From assembly GCA_013076295.1 (NCBI GenBank), contig RQOL01000915.1:1550001-1614000 (forward strand): a DNA stretch of 64,000 bases, in the 5' to 3' direction. Shown here one piece after another: positions 9,977 through 19,252 of this stretch (positions within the stretch are counted from its first letter, which is position 1; each line of letters begins with the position of its first letter). The position numbers were made by a program, and so were the translations under genes. The stretch is from Sanderia malayensis (lineage: Eukaryota > Cnidaria > Scyphozoa > Semaeostomeae > Pelagiidae). The notes under the pieces were generated by a model, which did no database searches, was not told the origin of the DNA, and saw nothing but the letters and a program-made list of their open reading frames with translations.

Positions 9977-11958
9977 TTAATCGTACTTCATTAACAAAAT
10001 TTTTCCTGATCTTTGAAAATATTTAAATACATTTTGTTTGGGCAAGAAGTATACTTCTCCCACTCTCAAAAAATCATGGCTGTTAGGAGCAGGAGCTGGA
10101 CATCTGAGGTTGTTAATTGCACAAATCTTTACTGGAACAAATCCAACACGAACTTCTTTGCCTTCCGTATCCTCATGCCTCTTCTCCCGCAGCCAAGGCC
10201 TGGCCATCAACTATGTATGAAACGGCTACAGAGGTAAGTACACATTTTTTGAATAAAACATGACTGAAAAAATATAAAATACTCACAACACTAATGGCAA
10301 AACAAAAGCAATAAACAACAATTCAAAGATCAAGAAACAAAAGCAACTAATCATGCATGCATCTTACAAGCCTGGGTAGTTGAAGCTGCTGGAATCGTTG
10401 TGGAAGCTGCAACAAAAAACAATCGCTGAATCAAAACAACAATTCAAAGATCAAGAAACAAAAGCAACTAATCATGCATGCATCTTACAAGTCTGGGTAG
10501 TTGAAGCTGCTGGAATCGTTGTGGAAGCTGCAACAAAAACAATCGCTGAATCAAAACAACAATTCAAAGATCAAGAAACAAAAGCAACTAATTGTGCATG
10601 CATCTTACAAGTCTGGGTTGTTGAAGCTGCTGGAATCGAGGTGGAAGCTGCAACAAAAACAATCGCTCAATCAAAAAAACAATTCAAAGATCAAGAAACA
10701 AAAGCAACTAATCATGCATGCATCTTACAAGTCTGGGTAGTTCAGGCTGCTGGAATTGAGGTGGAAGCTGCAACAAAAACAATCGCTGAATCAAAACAAC
10801 AATTCAAAGGCCAAGAAACAAAAGCAACTAATCATGCATGCATCTTACAAGTCTGGGTTGTTGAAGCTGCTGGAATCGAGGTGGAAGCTGCAACAAAAAC
10901 AATCGCTGAATCAAAAAAACAATTCAAAGATCAAGAAACAAAAGCAACTGATCATGCATGCATCTTACAAGTCTGGGTAGTTGAGGCTGCTGGAATCGAG
11001 GTGGAAGCTGAAACAAAAACCATCGCTGAATCAAAACAATAATTCAATGATCAAGAAACAAAAGCAACTAATCATGCATGCATCTTACAAGTCTGGATTG
11101 TTGAAGCAGCTGGACTCGTTGTCAAAAATGATAGTTGTAGTAAAATTCTCTTTCCCGAGTGATTGAGCCAGAGACTATTGCATGAAAGGCGGCAATATTC
11201 TAGAATAATGTCACAGTTTAAAGATAGAGTCTTACCTTTTTTTCTCAATACATTGCTTGAATAACTTGACAACATATTGTCCAGCTTCTTCTTTTAGAAA
11301 CGACTTTCCTATGCTACCATGTGGACTATATGACCGCAGAGAGCCTCGTTCCTTATTGGAGTTAAATCCAATGACAAGGACTTCGCATCCCTTTGAAAAC
11401 AGTATATCAGCCTGAAAGTGACAAACAAGATGTACTAAAAAATGACACCAATTTTCTTTAATACGTTGGAGATCAAGAGTTTTCTTTACATTTTAAGGTC
11501 TCGCATGGCTTCACGCAGTAGAAATGCATACATGTGTATGATGGATTATTCAATCACATAACTGTTGTTGACGTGGGTCAAGTTAAAAAAACCTTTACTC
11601 CCAAAACTGCCATGTACTTATCAATTGCCAGCCTTGAAAGGGCAAATAGTTGAGTTGGTAGATAGCTTGTAGTTAGCAATTGCAGCCATACATTGGTTCA
11701 AACCAATGAAAGTATGAACTCCAAAAGTATAAAACCTGTCACCCTTACCACCACAGTATATATCAATTGTAAATAGCATATGGTTACCCTTGTCTATATT
11801 TTGTCTTTCAGATATGACATGGAAGTAGCAGAATATTTGTGGCTAAGTTCCTCATAATTAATATTTTTTTGCTTAGCAAGGCTCACACCACAGTTCTTGC
11901 ACTTCTTTCAACTTATTGGCATGCTTGCAACACATTGTGGGCATTGGCGAGTTGTCTA
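9977..11958 (-). pseudogene. Second transposon gene: spliced zinc-ribbon protein
   Basis: Three protein-like minus-strand segments lie inside the KDZ element. Exon a (11958 down to ~11865) follows a CCTTAG acceptor and carries RQCPQC and KKCKNCG, a CxxC...CxxC zinc ribbon, with one in-frame TGA between the two knuckles. Exon b (~11412 down to 11237) lies between a TTTCAG acceptor and a GTAAGA donor and includes LFSKGCEVLVIGFNSN. Exon c (~10218 down to 9977) follows CATAG and ends in a stop; it reads RVGFVPVKICAINNLRCP. The 120-bp tandem array lies between exons b and c. The product is not recognised. Its location inside the TIRs suggests a transposition accessory or regulatory factor. The phase from exon b to exon c could not be reconciled, and no start codon was assigned. 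Confidence 0.5.
10310..11120 (-). repeat. 120-bp tandem repeat, seven copies
   Basis: Seven units of 120 bp (one of 121) run from about 10310 to 11120 with a few percent divergence. On the plus strand 120 bp is 40 codons, so a 220-residue repetitive open frame (10380-11042) appears, with a second frame also open. On the minus strand every unit contains a splice-like arrangement: TTTTTGTTGCAG, then 39 bp, then GTAAGATGC. The 39-bp block is 13 codons and stays open in the phase left by the upstream exon at 11412-11237. Either the array is non-coding and both open frames are by-products, or it is a set of repeated micro-exons of the minus-strand gene. Confidence 0.8.
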
Positions 11959-12507
11959 AGGAACATAAAAAGGCACACAAAAAAAGTAAATTGATGTATT
12001 TATATTTTTCATCTGACAATAAAGGTCATATTTATTTAATTACACCCAACAGAAATAAATAAATTGCATGCTATACCCGCAAAAGCAATAGATCAAATAA
12101 CAATTAATCTTGATGAATAAAGTTGACCCCAACTCATTCTTTACCTTTAAATTAAATTCCAATAAAATTAATAAGCAATTAAATAAAAATTCTTCTTCTC
12201 TTGCTGCCATATGGTATGAGTATTCAGACAAGGAAGCAATAATTTATCAAAATATGGCCTCATCATATCGAATTTTTAAGATGTTACTTCGACATATTAA
12301 GCTTTAATAAGACGATGTAACAAGTCTACACATACATACCTTAGGCATTATGAAACAAAAATGTAAAATAGTTCAATAAGAATATAATTATGATGAATGA
12401 TAATATAGCAAAATAAGATTTGCAAAAAATTCAACTCCAATCCAACAATTGATATTAAAGTCCTACTTCTTCAACGCCCTGTGATGCATTCAATGTTAAT
12501 ACATCAT
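11959..12507. other. 3' subterminal region of the KDZ transposon
   Basis: AT-rich DNA between the zinc-ribbon exon and the right TIR. The promoter and first exon of the minus-strand gene should lie here. One open piece around 12195-12110 on the minus strand could be a first exon but has no motif to support it. Confidence 0.35.
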
Positions 12508-12588
12508 GCCTATAAACGAACACTATGTTCGTTTTAAGGCAGATGTTGAAACAGACATAGTGTTCGTTTTAGTGTCGAGGATAACCTG
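12508..12588 (-). repeat. Right terminal inverted repeat of the KDZ transposon
   Basis: Reverse-complement match of the left TIR at 2452-2520. It contains two AACGAACA/TGTTCGTT half-sites, so it also folds on itself. The base after it opens the CAATGGC copy at 12589-12595. Confidence 0.85.
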
Positions 12589-12801
12589 CAATGGCAACGC
12601 TTCTCTCCGTTTGGTTTAAATCGAGACGTTTCTGGCACGCTCACAAGTGCACGAACATTTGCATTGCAGAAAAAAAAGACCTGGAACAACCTTGGAACGG
12701 AATCAGACCTCGGGGCTTCCATGCACTATGTGATCGAGAAATGGTTGCAACTATGAGGCCTTCAAAGATTTCAATTTAAATCATCATGGACCTGGAACAA
12801 C

Positions 12802-13237
12802 TGTCGTGAGGTGTTTCTGTTAAGAATTCCACCCCAGAGCTGGGGACGGTAGTCAGAAGTTTGGTAGGCGATGTCTCGCTTGCCATGGTGCTGATAACGC
12901 TAAGGTTTCACACAATAAAGACAACGAACTTGTTCTTGCGGTACGGCTGACCCGAAGGCCGCCACTGTACCACTGTCTTCAGACTCTCTTCTTCAAAATC
13001 TCAAAAACTGAACTTAACTCTACTCCTTTACTCTATTTAAGTTCACAATATTAATCAAAACAAGCGTGGTGACATGGTGCTCCATTCTTGTGCACCTGGG
13101 AGCCTAGTGTGGATTGGCACGCGCCTTCACACTTTTAAGCGGGTGCACCAGCCAACCACGCTCATACTTAACAATACTGCAAACAAATAGGTGTTAAATA
13201 CAAGAAAACAATTATAGTTACAACGACCCACACAACA
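12802..13237 (-). repeat. LTR (left copy)
   Basis: Begins TGTCGTGAGG and ends CACACAACA on the plus strand, so it has TG...CA ends on either strand. It is nearly identical to 14018-14451, differing by scattered substitutions and small indels, so the insertion is not brand new. Confidence 0.85.
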
Positions 13238-14017
13238 TAGCTCCCTTACCAAATTCAATGTCCTCATTGAAAATCTAATCTCTGAGGTTGACAAGAATAG
13301 CTAACCTATATAATTATTTAATTACAAATATGACCAATTAAAATTAACAAAATTTCTCTCGCGGACTTAATAATGCTTACTCAACTTTTCTCAAATTTCC
13401 TAACACATCTGAAGGGCATTAAATTTATTTAATAAAAATACAATATATCATCGAGGTGGAATTTCCCATCACCTAATCAACAAATATAATAATCCGAACC
13501 AGTCCAAACCAAATCATCAGCCCATTAAAATACATCTTAAAATATAATTAAGTTGAGATTATCATACCATGTCGTTGTTGCTAAGTTTGTAAATCTTTCG
13601 AGTCTTCTTCATAATTATGGCCTTTGGTTGTAGTCACGAGGAACCATTCTTTTAATTGTTGTTGTTCTGTTCTGTGGTGATTATAAGTGGAGTTGAGGAT
13701 ACTGTTCTTCAATAGCAAGTGCTTATTGCACTCGTGGTTGCACTTCGCTAGATTTGCATCTGTGGTCATCAATGCTGCTATCGAAGATCAGACCAACAAC
13801 TCACCAATAAACCAATGCTTGGTTGTTACTTGTTATACTTCTTCTTCTGCTTTGAGGTTGCTTGTTAACCGTATCGTTTTCTTCTGATCGCTTAGTCGAG
13901 GCCCATACCGTTCGTCTAATCGTTTCGTCGAAAAACCACTGCTCGTCTGATTGTTTCGTCGAGGACCCACACTGTTCGTCTGATCGTTTCGTCGAAGACC
14001 CACACTGGCCACCAATT

Positions 14018-14451
14018 TGTCGTGAGGTGTTTCCGTTGGAATTTCACCCCAGAGCTGGGACGGTAGTCAGAAGTTCGGTAGGCGATGTCTCGCTTGCCAT
14101 GGTGCGGATAACGCTAAGGTTTCACACAATAAAGACAACGAACTTGTTCTTGCGGTACGGCTGACCCGAAGGCCGCCACTGTACCACTGTCTTCAGACTC
14201 TCTTCTTCAAAATCTCAAAAACTGAACTTAACTCTACTCCTTTACTCTATTTAAGTTCACAATATTAATCAAAACAAGCGTCGTGACATGGTGCTCCATT
14301 CTTGTGCACCTGGGAGCCTAGTGTGGATTGGCACGCGCCTTCACACTTTTAAGCGGGTGCACCAGCCAACCACGCTCATACTTAACAATACTGCAAACAA
14401 ATAGGTGTTAAATACAAGATAACAATTATAGTTACAACGACCCACACAACA
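14018..14451 (-). repeat. LTR (right copy)
   Basis: Second copy of the long terminal repeat. On the minus strand this is the 5' LTR, directly followed by the putative primer-binding site. Confidence 0.85.
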
Positions 14452-14455
14452 CAAC

Positions 14456-14976
14456 CTTAGAATGGAAATTGGGACTTGGGGCTTCCATGAACCATGTGGT
14501 TGGGGAATGCTGGAAACTATACATTTATATTTACATTACGTGTCCCGCGAAAATCCACTTTACCAAAATTCCATTACCCCTCTTTACTACCCATTACTTC
14601 GCGTGTCCGACGAACGGTCATCTTACCGATACTCAATCAACTTTCATTAGAACCGATTGCTTAACGTGTCCGCCGGCGTAAGATAGTCCATTAACTAAAG
14701 CCTGTGAAAACAGTGGACCAGTATGATGGCCGAGAGCTGCCATTCAAATATTTTTGTATCTATTTTATTTTTCGTAATAATTTTTGCAATTCATTGAAAA
14801 AAATTTAATAATTTTTATTTCCATGAAATTTTTTCCCCAAAACTCTTCAGAAACAAATTAAAAAAAGAAATTTAAATTTAAATAAAAATGAAAAATAAAA
14901 AAATTAACCAGGACTGAAAAATTAAAAAAAAATTCAAAGTAAAATAAAAATAAAAAAAACCTTACATACTAAAACT
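14456..14976. other. Stretch without a gene; AT-rich tract
   Basis: The first 240 bp contain three spaced (A/G)CGTGTCC motifs (near 14538, 14604 and 14665) of unknown meaning. From ~14740 the sequence is an A+T-rich tract of A and T runs, ending at the 5' block of the gene at 15061. A similar tract precedes the integrase-like gene at 31780. Confidence 0.5.
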
Positions 14977-14998
14977 GCCACAGTATACCATAATGCAT
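14977..14998 (+). promoter_or_regulatory. Conserved 5' block upstream of two gene relics
   Basis: GCCACAGTATACCATAATGC here and GCCACAGTATCCCAGAGTGC at 31691 lie 84 and 89 bases before the respective ATGs, each preceded by a long A/T tract. Conservation at matching distance from two otherwise different genes suggests a shared promoter or 5' terminal segment of one transposon family. Confidence 0.55.
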
Positions 14999-15060
14999 TG
15001 TCGCTTCACAATTCATTCGCTCCATTTCTGTTCTTTTCGTGTCGCATGGTGCTGTGTAAA

Positions 15061-15780
15061 ATGGCGGACCTCAAAGAGAAATGGAAAAGATTCAAGGGAG
15101 AGATGAAGGGAAAACGAAAACAAACAATGGTAAGAAGGAATCAAACCGTGGCCAAAAGCAAGACAACAAAAGGAAGAAACTCATTGTACAGCAGTTAAGT
15201 AATCACCTTTCTGATAAAGCTCAGAAATACAGCAGAATAGGCCCCCGAGAATTTGTTCCATATCCATTTGATAAATTAACATTTGACGGGATAAAAGCAG
15301 CCTGTCTGCAATACTTTTCTTCAAAGAGTGGCATGGAATGTGATGTCCTTGCAGATGAGAGAGGACCTTCGTGCAAGTCACTTGAGCAGATACCAGATCT
15401 TAAGCTTATCCATATTAGATTCATTACACCCACCATGCCAATGTCCAGTGGCACTGGAGAACTTGATCTGGAACCGTTTGTTCTGGAACCATAAGTATAG
15501 GCCTAGTAGAAATGAGGAAGCAGAAAAAGATAATTATGTGGGTGCAAGACCAAGAAAAATATTTTCGAAACATCTTTCCATCCCTTCCCAAAGGAATGAG
15601 GTCAGACCACCCTCTACACATAGCAATAGCAAGGCATGTGCTGAGGTGACCAGCACGAGCAGCACAGTGACATCAATGCCAGCGCCAAAGAGCATGTCAA
15701 TCACACAAATGCTGAAAATGGGTAAAGGCAAGACTAATGCTGAAGTCTTCTCACTAGTAAATATTTACAATTTTGACCTT
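15061..15780 (+). pseudogene. Unrecognised mobile-element-type protein, broken by a frameshift and a Helitron
   Basis: A strongly basic start (rich in K, R, Q) leads into a protein-like segment at ~15225-15480 with FVPYPFDKLTFDGIKAAC, SGMECDVLADERGPSC and QIPDLKLIHIRF. I have a general recollection of this arrangement from predicted proteins repeated many times in cnidarian genomes, but I cannot name a function. Near 15490 the reading continues in another frame (ARPRKIFSKHLS...SITQMLKMGK), so there is a frameshift or a missed short intron. Two ATG choices exist, 15061 and 15081; the 15061 frame meets a GTAAG donor-like site at 15130. The gene is cut off by the Helitron at 15824. Confidence 0.5.
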
Positions 15781-15823
15781 ACACACATGACTTGGTCAAC
15801 TGTCCCGCAAAAGATAGAACTTA

Positions 15824-17553
15824 CTAGGGGTCATCACATACATACATGAACGGGGTTGGTCGCTTCGCTCCCTCCCCGGAGCCCGTCAAGTAAGCAATGC
15901 TTAAACTGGTTGGCGCGGTTCGCGCGCTGCATTCGCTACCGCTCATGCCCATACATACATACATACATACCCTACAATACATGCCCTACAATACATACCC
16001 TACAATACATACCCTACAATACCTACCCTACAATACTTATCCTACAATACATACCCTACAATACATACCCTACTATACATACCCTACTATGCATACCCTA
16101 CCATAAATACCCTACTATACATACCTTACTATACATACTACGACATAACATTTCTAAAGAAAGTAAAGGTGGGAGGTCAAATCTTCCCCCCTAGCAAGCG
16201 ACAGCCCCGCGCCCACGCTGCTTCCTGAAAGCCGTTTCTGAAAGTTGACAATTTCAGTGTGAAGTTTGAAAAAAATAGTTACTTTCAAAAACCTAACCCA
16301 TCCTGGAAATTTTAAACTCAATCTGTAATAAAAAATATATCAAACTGTAGCTAAGGAAACAGTCATCATTAGTCGAACACGTTGCAAATAGTCTCATCTC
16401 TGAACTAAATAATACTAAATTCTTAGAGACCATTTAGTGGAAGTGGTTTGAATGAAATTTCGGAGCCGTGCAAAAAGCAAAACCTCTGAACACACTTTAG
16501 CAAGTGAAAATAGTATTTACCATGGCAAATAGTGACCCAGTTGAACTAAAAAAAACCAACATGAAACTAATATATGTTGGGGAACAATTATCGAAAGTGT
16601 TTGGGTAAAAAATAATCAATTGTGGCAGGCTAAAATTGAATTTTTGCAAATGCAAAAACAACGTGTGTTGCGTGAAAAATTGCTCCTTCCCGAGTGAAAA
16701 GCAACTTTGTTGGAAATCGTAAAAAACAACAAAAAAACAAAAAAAACAACACATTATTTTAGTTGTGTTATCAGACAACACTTGTCAAAAATTTAAATGG
16801 GGAAAATCGTGCAAATAGGGCCGGAAAAATTCAAAACTTTGACCGTGGCCTAAACGTTGTTAGCATGCCGAAGCAACAATGGCGGTCGCCTACTACAACA
16901 AAACCTCCAACTATTTCATTAAAAAAAAACAAAGCTATCACCTGTGTTCTCCATTGTTTCCTGCAACTCTCCAGGGGTCTTTCAAACAATTAAGAGCTCT
17001 TTACAAAGATAATTCAGCTGGTAAAACACTTTGAAAGGCGCCCACCTCACTTTTTGTGTACAAAACAAAAACACGCGTCTTCTCCAAAAGTACCTGCTGC
17101 CTGCCGAGGGCAAATTTGCATGATAACGAAAAACGCGTCACTGTTCACGTGAAGCTGCGAAAGAGCCAATCAAATTCCAGGAAAAGGCGAAACGGGTCAC
17201 GTGAAGAGCGAATACTTTTTCGAGAATGGAGTCGGGGACGCGAATTTGGAAGTTTCGCCAGCGTAAACCGTCGTTTTTTCGTGACAGCACAATTAGTGGA
17301 GTAATTAATAGAATAACTCAAAAATTCTTTTAAAATAGGCTTCCAAAAATAGATAACTTTTGCCTACTCCAGAAACGGAGCCTTTCCATGCAAGTGCCAA
17401 CCTTCGCCCCTATTGAAAAAAGCCTTATTGATCACCAAATCGCCGTTTCGTCCCATTGTTTTTGGGCCTTTGATCTATTGTTTCGGGTCGAATCTATTGT
17501 TTTGGCCAGAGTTTCGCCACCGTCACATGACATCGCAGAATAGTAATATTAGA
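15824..17553 (-). mobile_element. Non-autonomous Helitron, copy 1
   Basis: The minus strand reads 5'-TCTAATATTACTATTCTGCG at 17553 and ends ...GACCCCTAG at 15824 with T next, the Helitron signature of a TC start, a CTAG end and no target duplication. The segment next to the CTAG end is GC-rich and palindromic. The unique part (16240-17553) matches copy 2 (28266-29575), and 15950-16135 is a 14-bp minisatellite. No Rep or helicase is encoded. It splits the gene relic at 15061-15780. Its 5' end touches the CTAG end of another copy at 17554. Confidence 0.85.
15950..16135. repeat. 14-bp minisatellite inside Helitron copy 1
   Basis: Repeats of the unit ACCCTACAATACAT with drift to ACCCTACTATACAT. 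A short (ATAC)n microsatellite precedes it. The frame is open because 14-bp repeats cycle through all frames without stops; it should not be read as a gene. Confidence 0.9.
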
Positions 17554-17772
17554 CTAGCCGGGGGCCCGGTCGCTACGCTCCCTCCCTGGAGCCCCCCAAG
17601 CAGCAAAAGTTTAATGTAGTTGGCGCGCTTCGCGCTGCATTCGCTCCCGCTCATGCCCATACATACATACATACATACATACATACATACCTACATACAT
17701 ACATACATACATACATACATACATGAGCCGGGTTCGGTCGCTTCGCTGCCTCCCCGCTGCCACAATACAGCA
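17554..17772 (-). mobile_element. Helitron 3'-terminal fragment, copy 1b, in tandem with copy 1
   Basis: Starts with CTAGCCGGGGG immediately beside the 5' end of copy 1, so the two Helitrons lie head-to-tail with no spacer. It holds the GC-rich terminal palindromes and an (ATAC)n array (17655-17725). A degenerate second terminus (CCGGCTCA on the minus strand) follows at ~17727. It has no TC-type 5' end; instead it is fused to the Fic-domain gene. Confidence 0.75.
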
Positions 17773-18196
17773 ACTTCGCCACCCTTCCATTTCCATCAGG
17801 AAAAGGGTGAATCCATAATAACAATGCTGTAAATTCTATTGGATTATAGTAATGCTGCCTCTTTATTAATTGGCTTAATAAAATTTCTATCTGATCAGGT
17901 TTACAATATTCTATTATCTCTGTTTCACTCATGCGTGCACATCTTACACTATTTGCAAATTTACCATGATATTCAGGTAAAATAAATTCATGTGTTTCTT
18001 TTACCATGTCAGTGTCGATTGTAAATCGTGTAATGTAATTTCTACCAAGCACAACCTCTCTTATCGTTTTTAGATATACATAAGCATCCTCTAAATTTGT
18101 CATGTTTATACATTCAACTTCACCTTCTGACTTTAAAATAGAATGCAACATCTTTCTTTCTACTTCATCAACATTAATTCTGTATACTCGATTCAT
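17651..18196 (-). pseudogene. Fic-domain protein, 3' end lost to a Helitron fragment
   Basis: Residues 130-138 are HPFPDGNGR, the catalytic signature of Fic enzymes, which transfer AMP or other phosphate-containing groups to hydroxyl side chains. The run-up (a G-K-F...V-R segment near residue 78 and a long helix ending LLLWI) also fits the fold. After residue ~143 the sequence becomes Helitron 3' end plus (ATAC)n microsatellite, giving a nonsense tail of alternating C, M, Y and V, so the last helices of the domain are gone. It is the last of four minus-strand genes separated by ~50-160 bp. The host-like alternative, the metazoan FICD protein, is much longer and has a membrane segment and TPR repeats, so this is a different, small Fic protein. 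Confidence 0.8.
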
Positions 18197-18302
18197 TATG
18201 AATTATTCTCGAGCTCCTATCTCCACGAACTTCTTATTGGAAATGAGCTTTTTGTCTGAGATTTGTTCATCTATTTCTTTCAATTTTGTTCATTTAAAAA
18301 TG

Positions 18303-18767
18303 TTAGGTTCTTACTCTTGCTATTTTTATAGATCTAGTCCCACTTTGTCTACCTTTCATATGCTTCTTTCGAACCAGCTTCTTTCGCATCCTCCGCTTTC
18401 GGCCACCTTGCATTTTCCTCATAGCTGTATCTAAACCATATCCAGCTGCAACGATTGCTCCACCTTTTGCAGCTTTCTTAGCACCTCTCAATGCCATCTT
18501 CTTAACAGCTTGTTTACTAACTCGTTTTGCTATCGCTCTTCCACCCTGTCTTACAGCTTGTTTAATAGCTTGCCTAGCTGCTACACGAGCTATTGCGGAA
18601 CCCATGTTTGTTGATTTCCTCTCTCCTCTCCTTTCACGTTTTCGTATTCTATCCCTTTTATACTTTGCTTCACCCGTCATTAGTTTAGTCGCTTCAACTC
18701 CACCATCATCCTTCAACATATCGTCTATCAACATTGATGCTACAACACTTGCCGCTATACTAGCCAT
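18303..18767 (-). CDS. Small basic Ala/Lys/Arg-rich protein of a virus-like cassette (154 aa)
   Basis: The protein starts MASIAASVVASML, followed by an acidic patch, and then becomes very basic. From residue ~60 it is a chain of A, K, R and G repeats with a small hydrophobic patch (GGAIVAAGYG). The composition resembles DNA-condensing core or minor capsid-associated proteins of small dsDNA viruses, but I see no specific family signature, so this is inference. It is intronless. A TTTTATAATC stretch (TATAAAAG on the coding strand) lies 40-48 bases before the ATG. Confidence 0.6.
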   Translation of the reverse strand: MASIAASVVASMLIDDMLKDDGGVEATKLMTGEAKYKRDRIRKRERRGERKSTNMGSAIARVAARQAIKQAVRQGGRAIAKRVSKQAVKKMALRGAKKAAKGGAIVAAGYGLDTAMRKMQGGRKRRMRKKLVRKKHMKGRQSGTRSIKIARVRT

Positions 18768-18815
18768 GATTATATTATAGCTATTAAATTGTAGCGTTCT
18801 TCCTTCTTTTATAAT

Positions 18816-19094
18816 CTATTTCTTAAATTCTTCATCTGAATATGCCCACTTATCGCGTTGTTTTTTCGGTACTCCGGCAGCTCCCCGAAATTCTCTAGGG
18901 ATGAACTGTAAGGGTTTTGGTTTTTTCCAACCCTTTTTCCACATTGTTGGCTTCAGCTCTCGCTGTAACCCTGGTAGTGGTGTTGCTGCAATAGCTGTTT
19001 TCACAACCCAATTTTGTATGTTTTTAAAAAGACCTTTACCCCTAATTCTCTTAGTGCGCTGTTTCTTTCTACTCTGTCTCTTGCACTTACCCAT
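18816..19094 (-). CDS. Small basic protein of the virus-like cassette (92 aa)
   Basis: The N terminus is extremely basic (KRQSRKKQRTKRIRGKG), followed by an amphipathic stretch and a tryptophan- and proline-rich second half. No known domain is seen. It is the second of four tightly packed, same-strand, intronless genes. TTATAAAAAC occurs on the coding strand 26-35 bases before the ATG. Confidence 0.55.
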   Translation of the reverse strand: MGKCKRQSRKKQRTKRIRGKGLFKNIQNWVVKTAIAATPLPGLQRELKPTMWKKGWKKPKPLQFIPREFRGAAGVPKKQRDKWAYSDEEFKK

Positions 19095-19252
19095 CTTTAT
19101 TTATGAGGTAAATGCATTGTTTTTATAAGAAATTTAAGACGAAAAAGCTGTTTAATGAATGCGTGCATTGCCCTCCGACATTGTGCCATTTTGATTATTG
19201 TAATGATGCAGCTTCCTTATATTCACCCATGCATACAAATAAAAACACGCAT

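Larger units (their letters stand above)
2452..12588 (+). mobile_element. Complete KDZ-type DNA transposon, ~10.1 kb
   Basis: Both ends carry the same inverted sequence of about 70 bp, starting CAG(T/G)TTATCCTC and containing ACGAACACTATGT and CAACATCTGCCTTAAAACG. Directly outside lies CAATGGC at 2445-2451 and again at 12589-12595, a 7-bp target duplication (9 bp with one mismatch if the TIR is started two bases later). Between the ends are a multi-exon transposase of the Kyakuja-Dileera-Zisupton (KDZ) type on the plus strand and a smaller spliced gene on the minus strand. Published KDZ elements have TIRs and target duplications of roughly this size. The 3' end of the transposase is damaged, so this copy is probably not autonomous today. 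Confidence 0.85.
12802..14451 (-). mobile_element. Small LTR retroelement (TRIM-like), non-autonomous
   Basis: Two ~435-bp direct repeats bound a ~780-bp interior without gag or pol. CAAC occurs just outside both ends (12798-12801 and 14452-14455), a 4-bp target duplication. Orientation is minus: next to the 14018 LTR the minus strand reads AATTGGTGGCCAGTG, a likely TGG-type tRNA primer site, and next to the 13237 end it reads GGTAAGGGAGCTA, a likely polypurine tract. The interior at 13885-14010 has about four diverged ~35-bp repeats built on CGTTTCGTCGA. The flanking target seems to have been a short tandem duplication, since GACCTGGAACAACCTT occurs at 12678 and would be recreated across the insertion. 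Confidence 0.85.

Noticed and set aside
10380..11042. A 220-residue repeat protein on the plus strand
   Set aside because: Not accepted as a gene by itself: a second plus-strand frame over the same array is also open, no splice or start context supports it, and the minus strand of the array shows splice-like signals. It is recorded as a repeat with alternatives.
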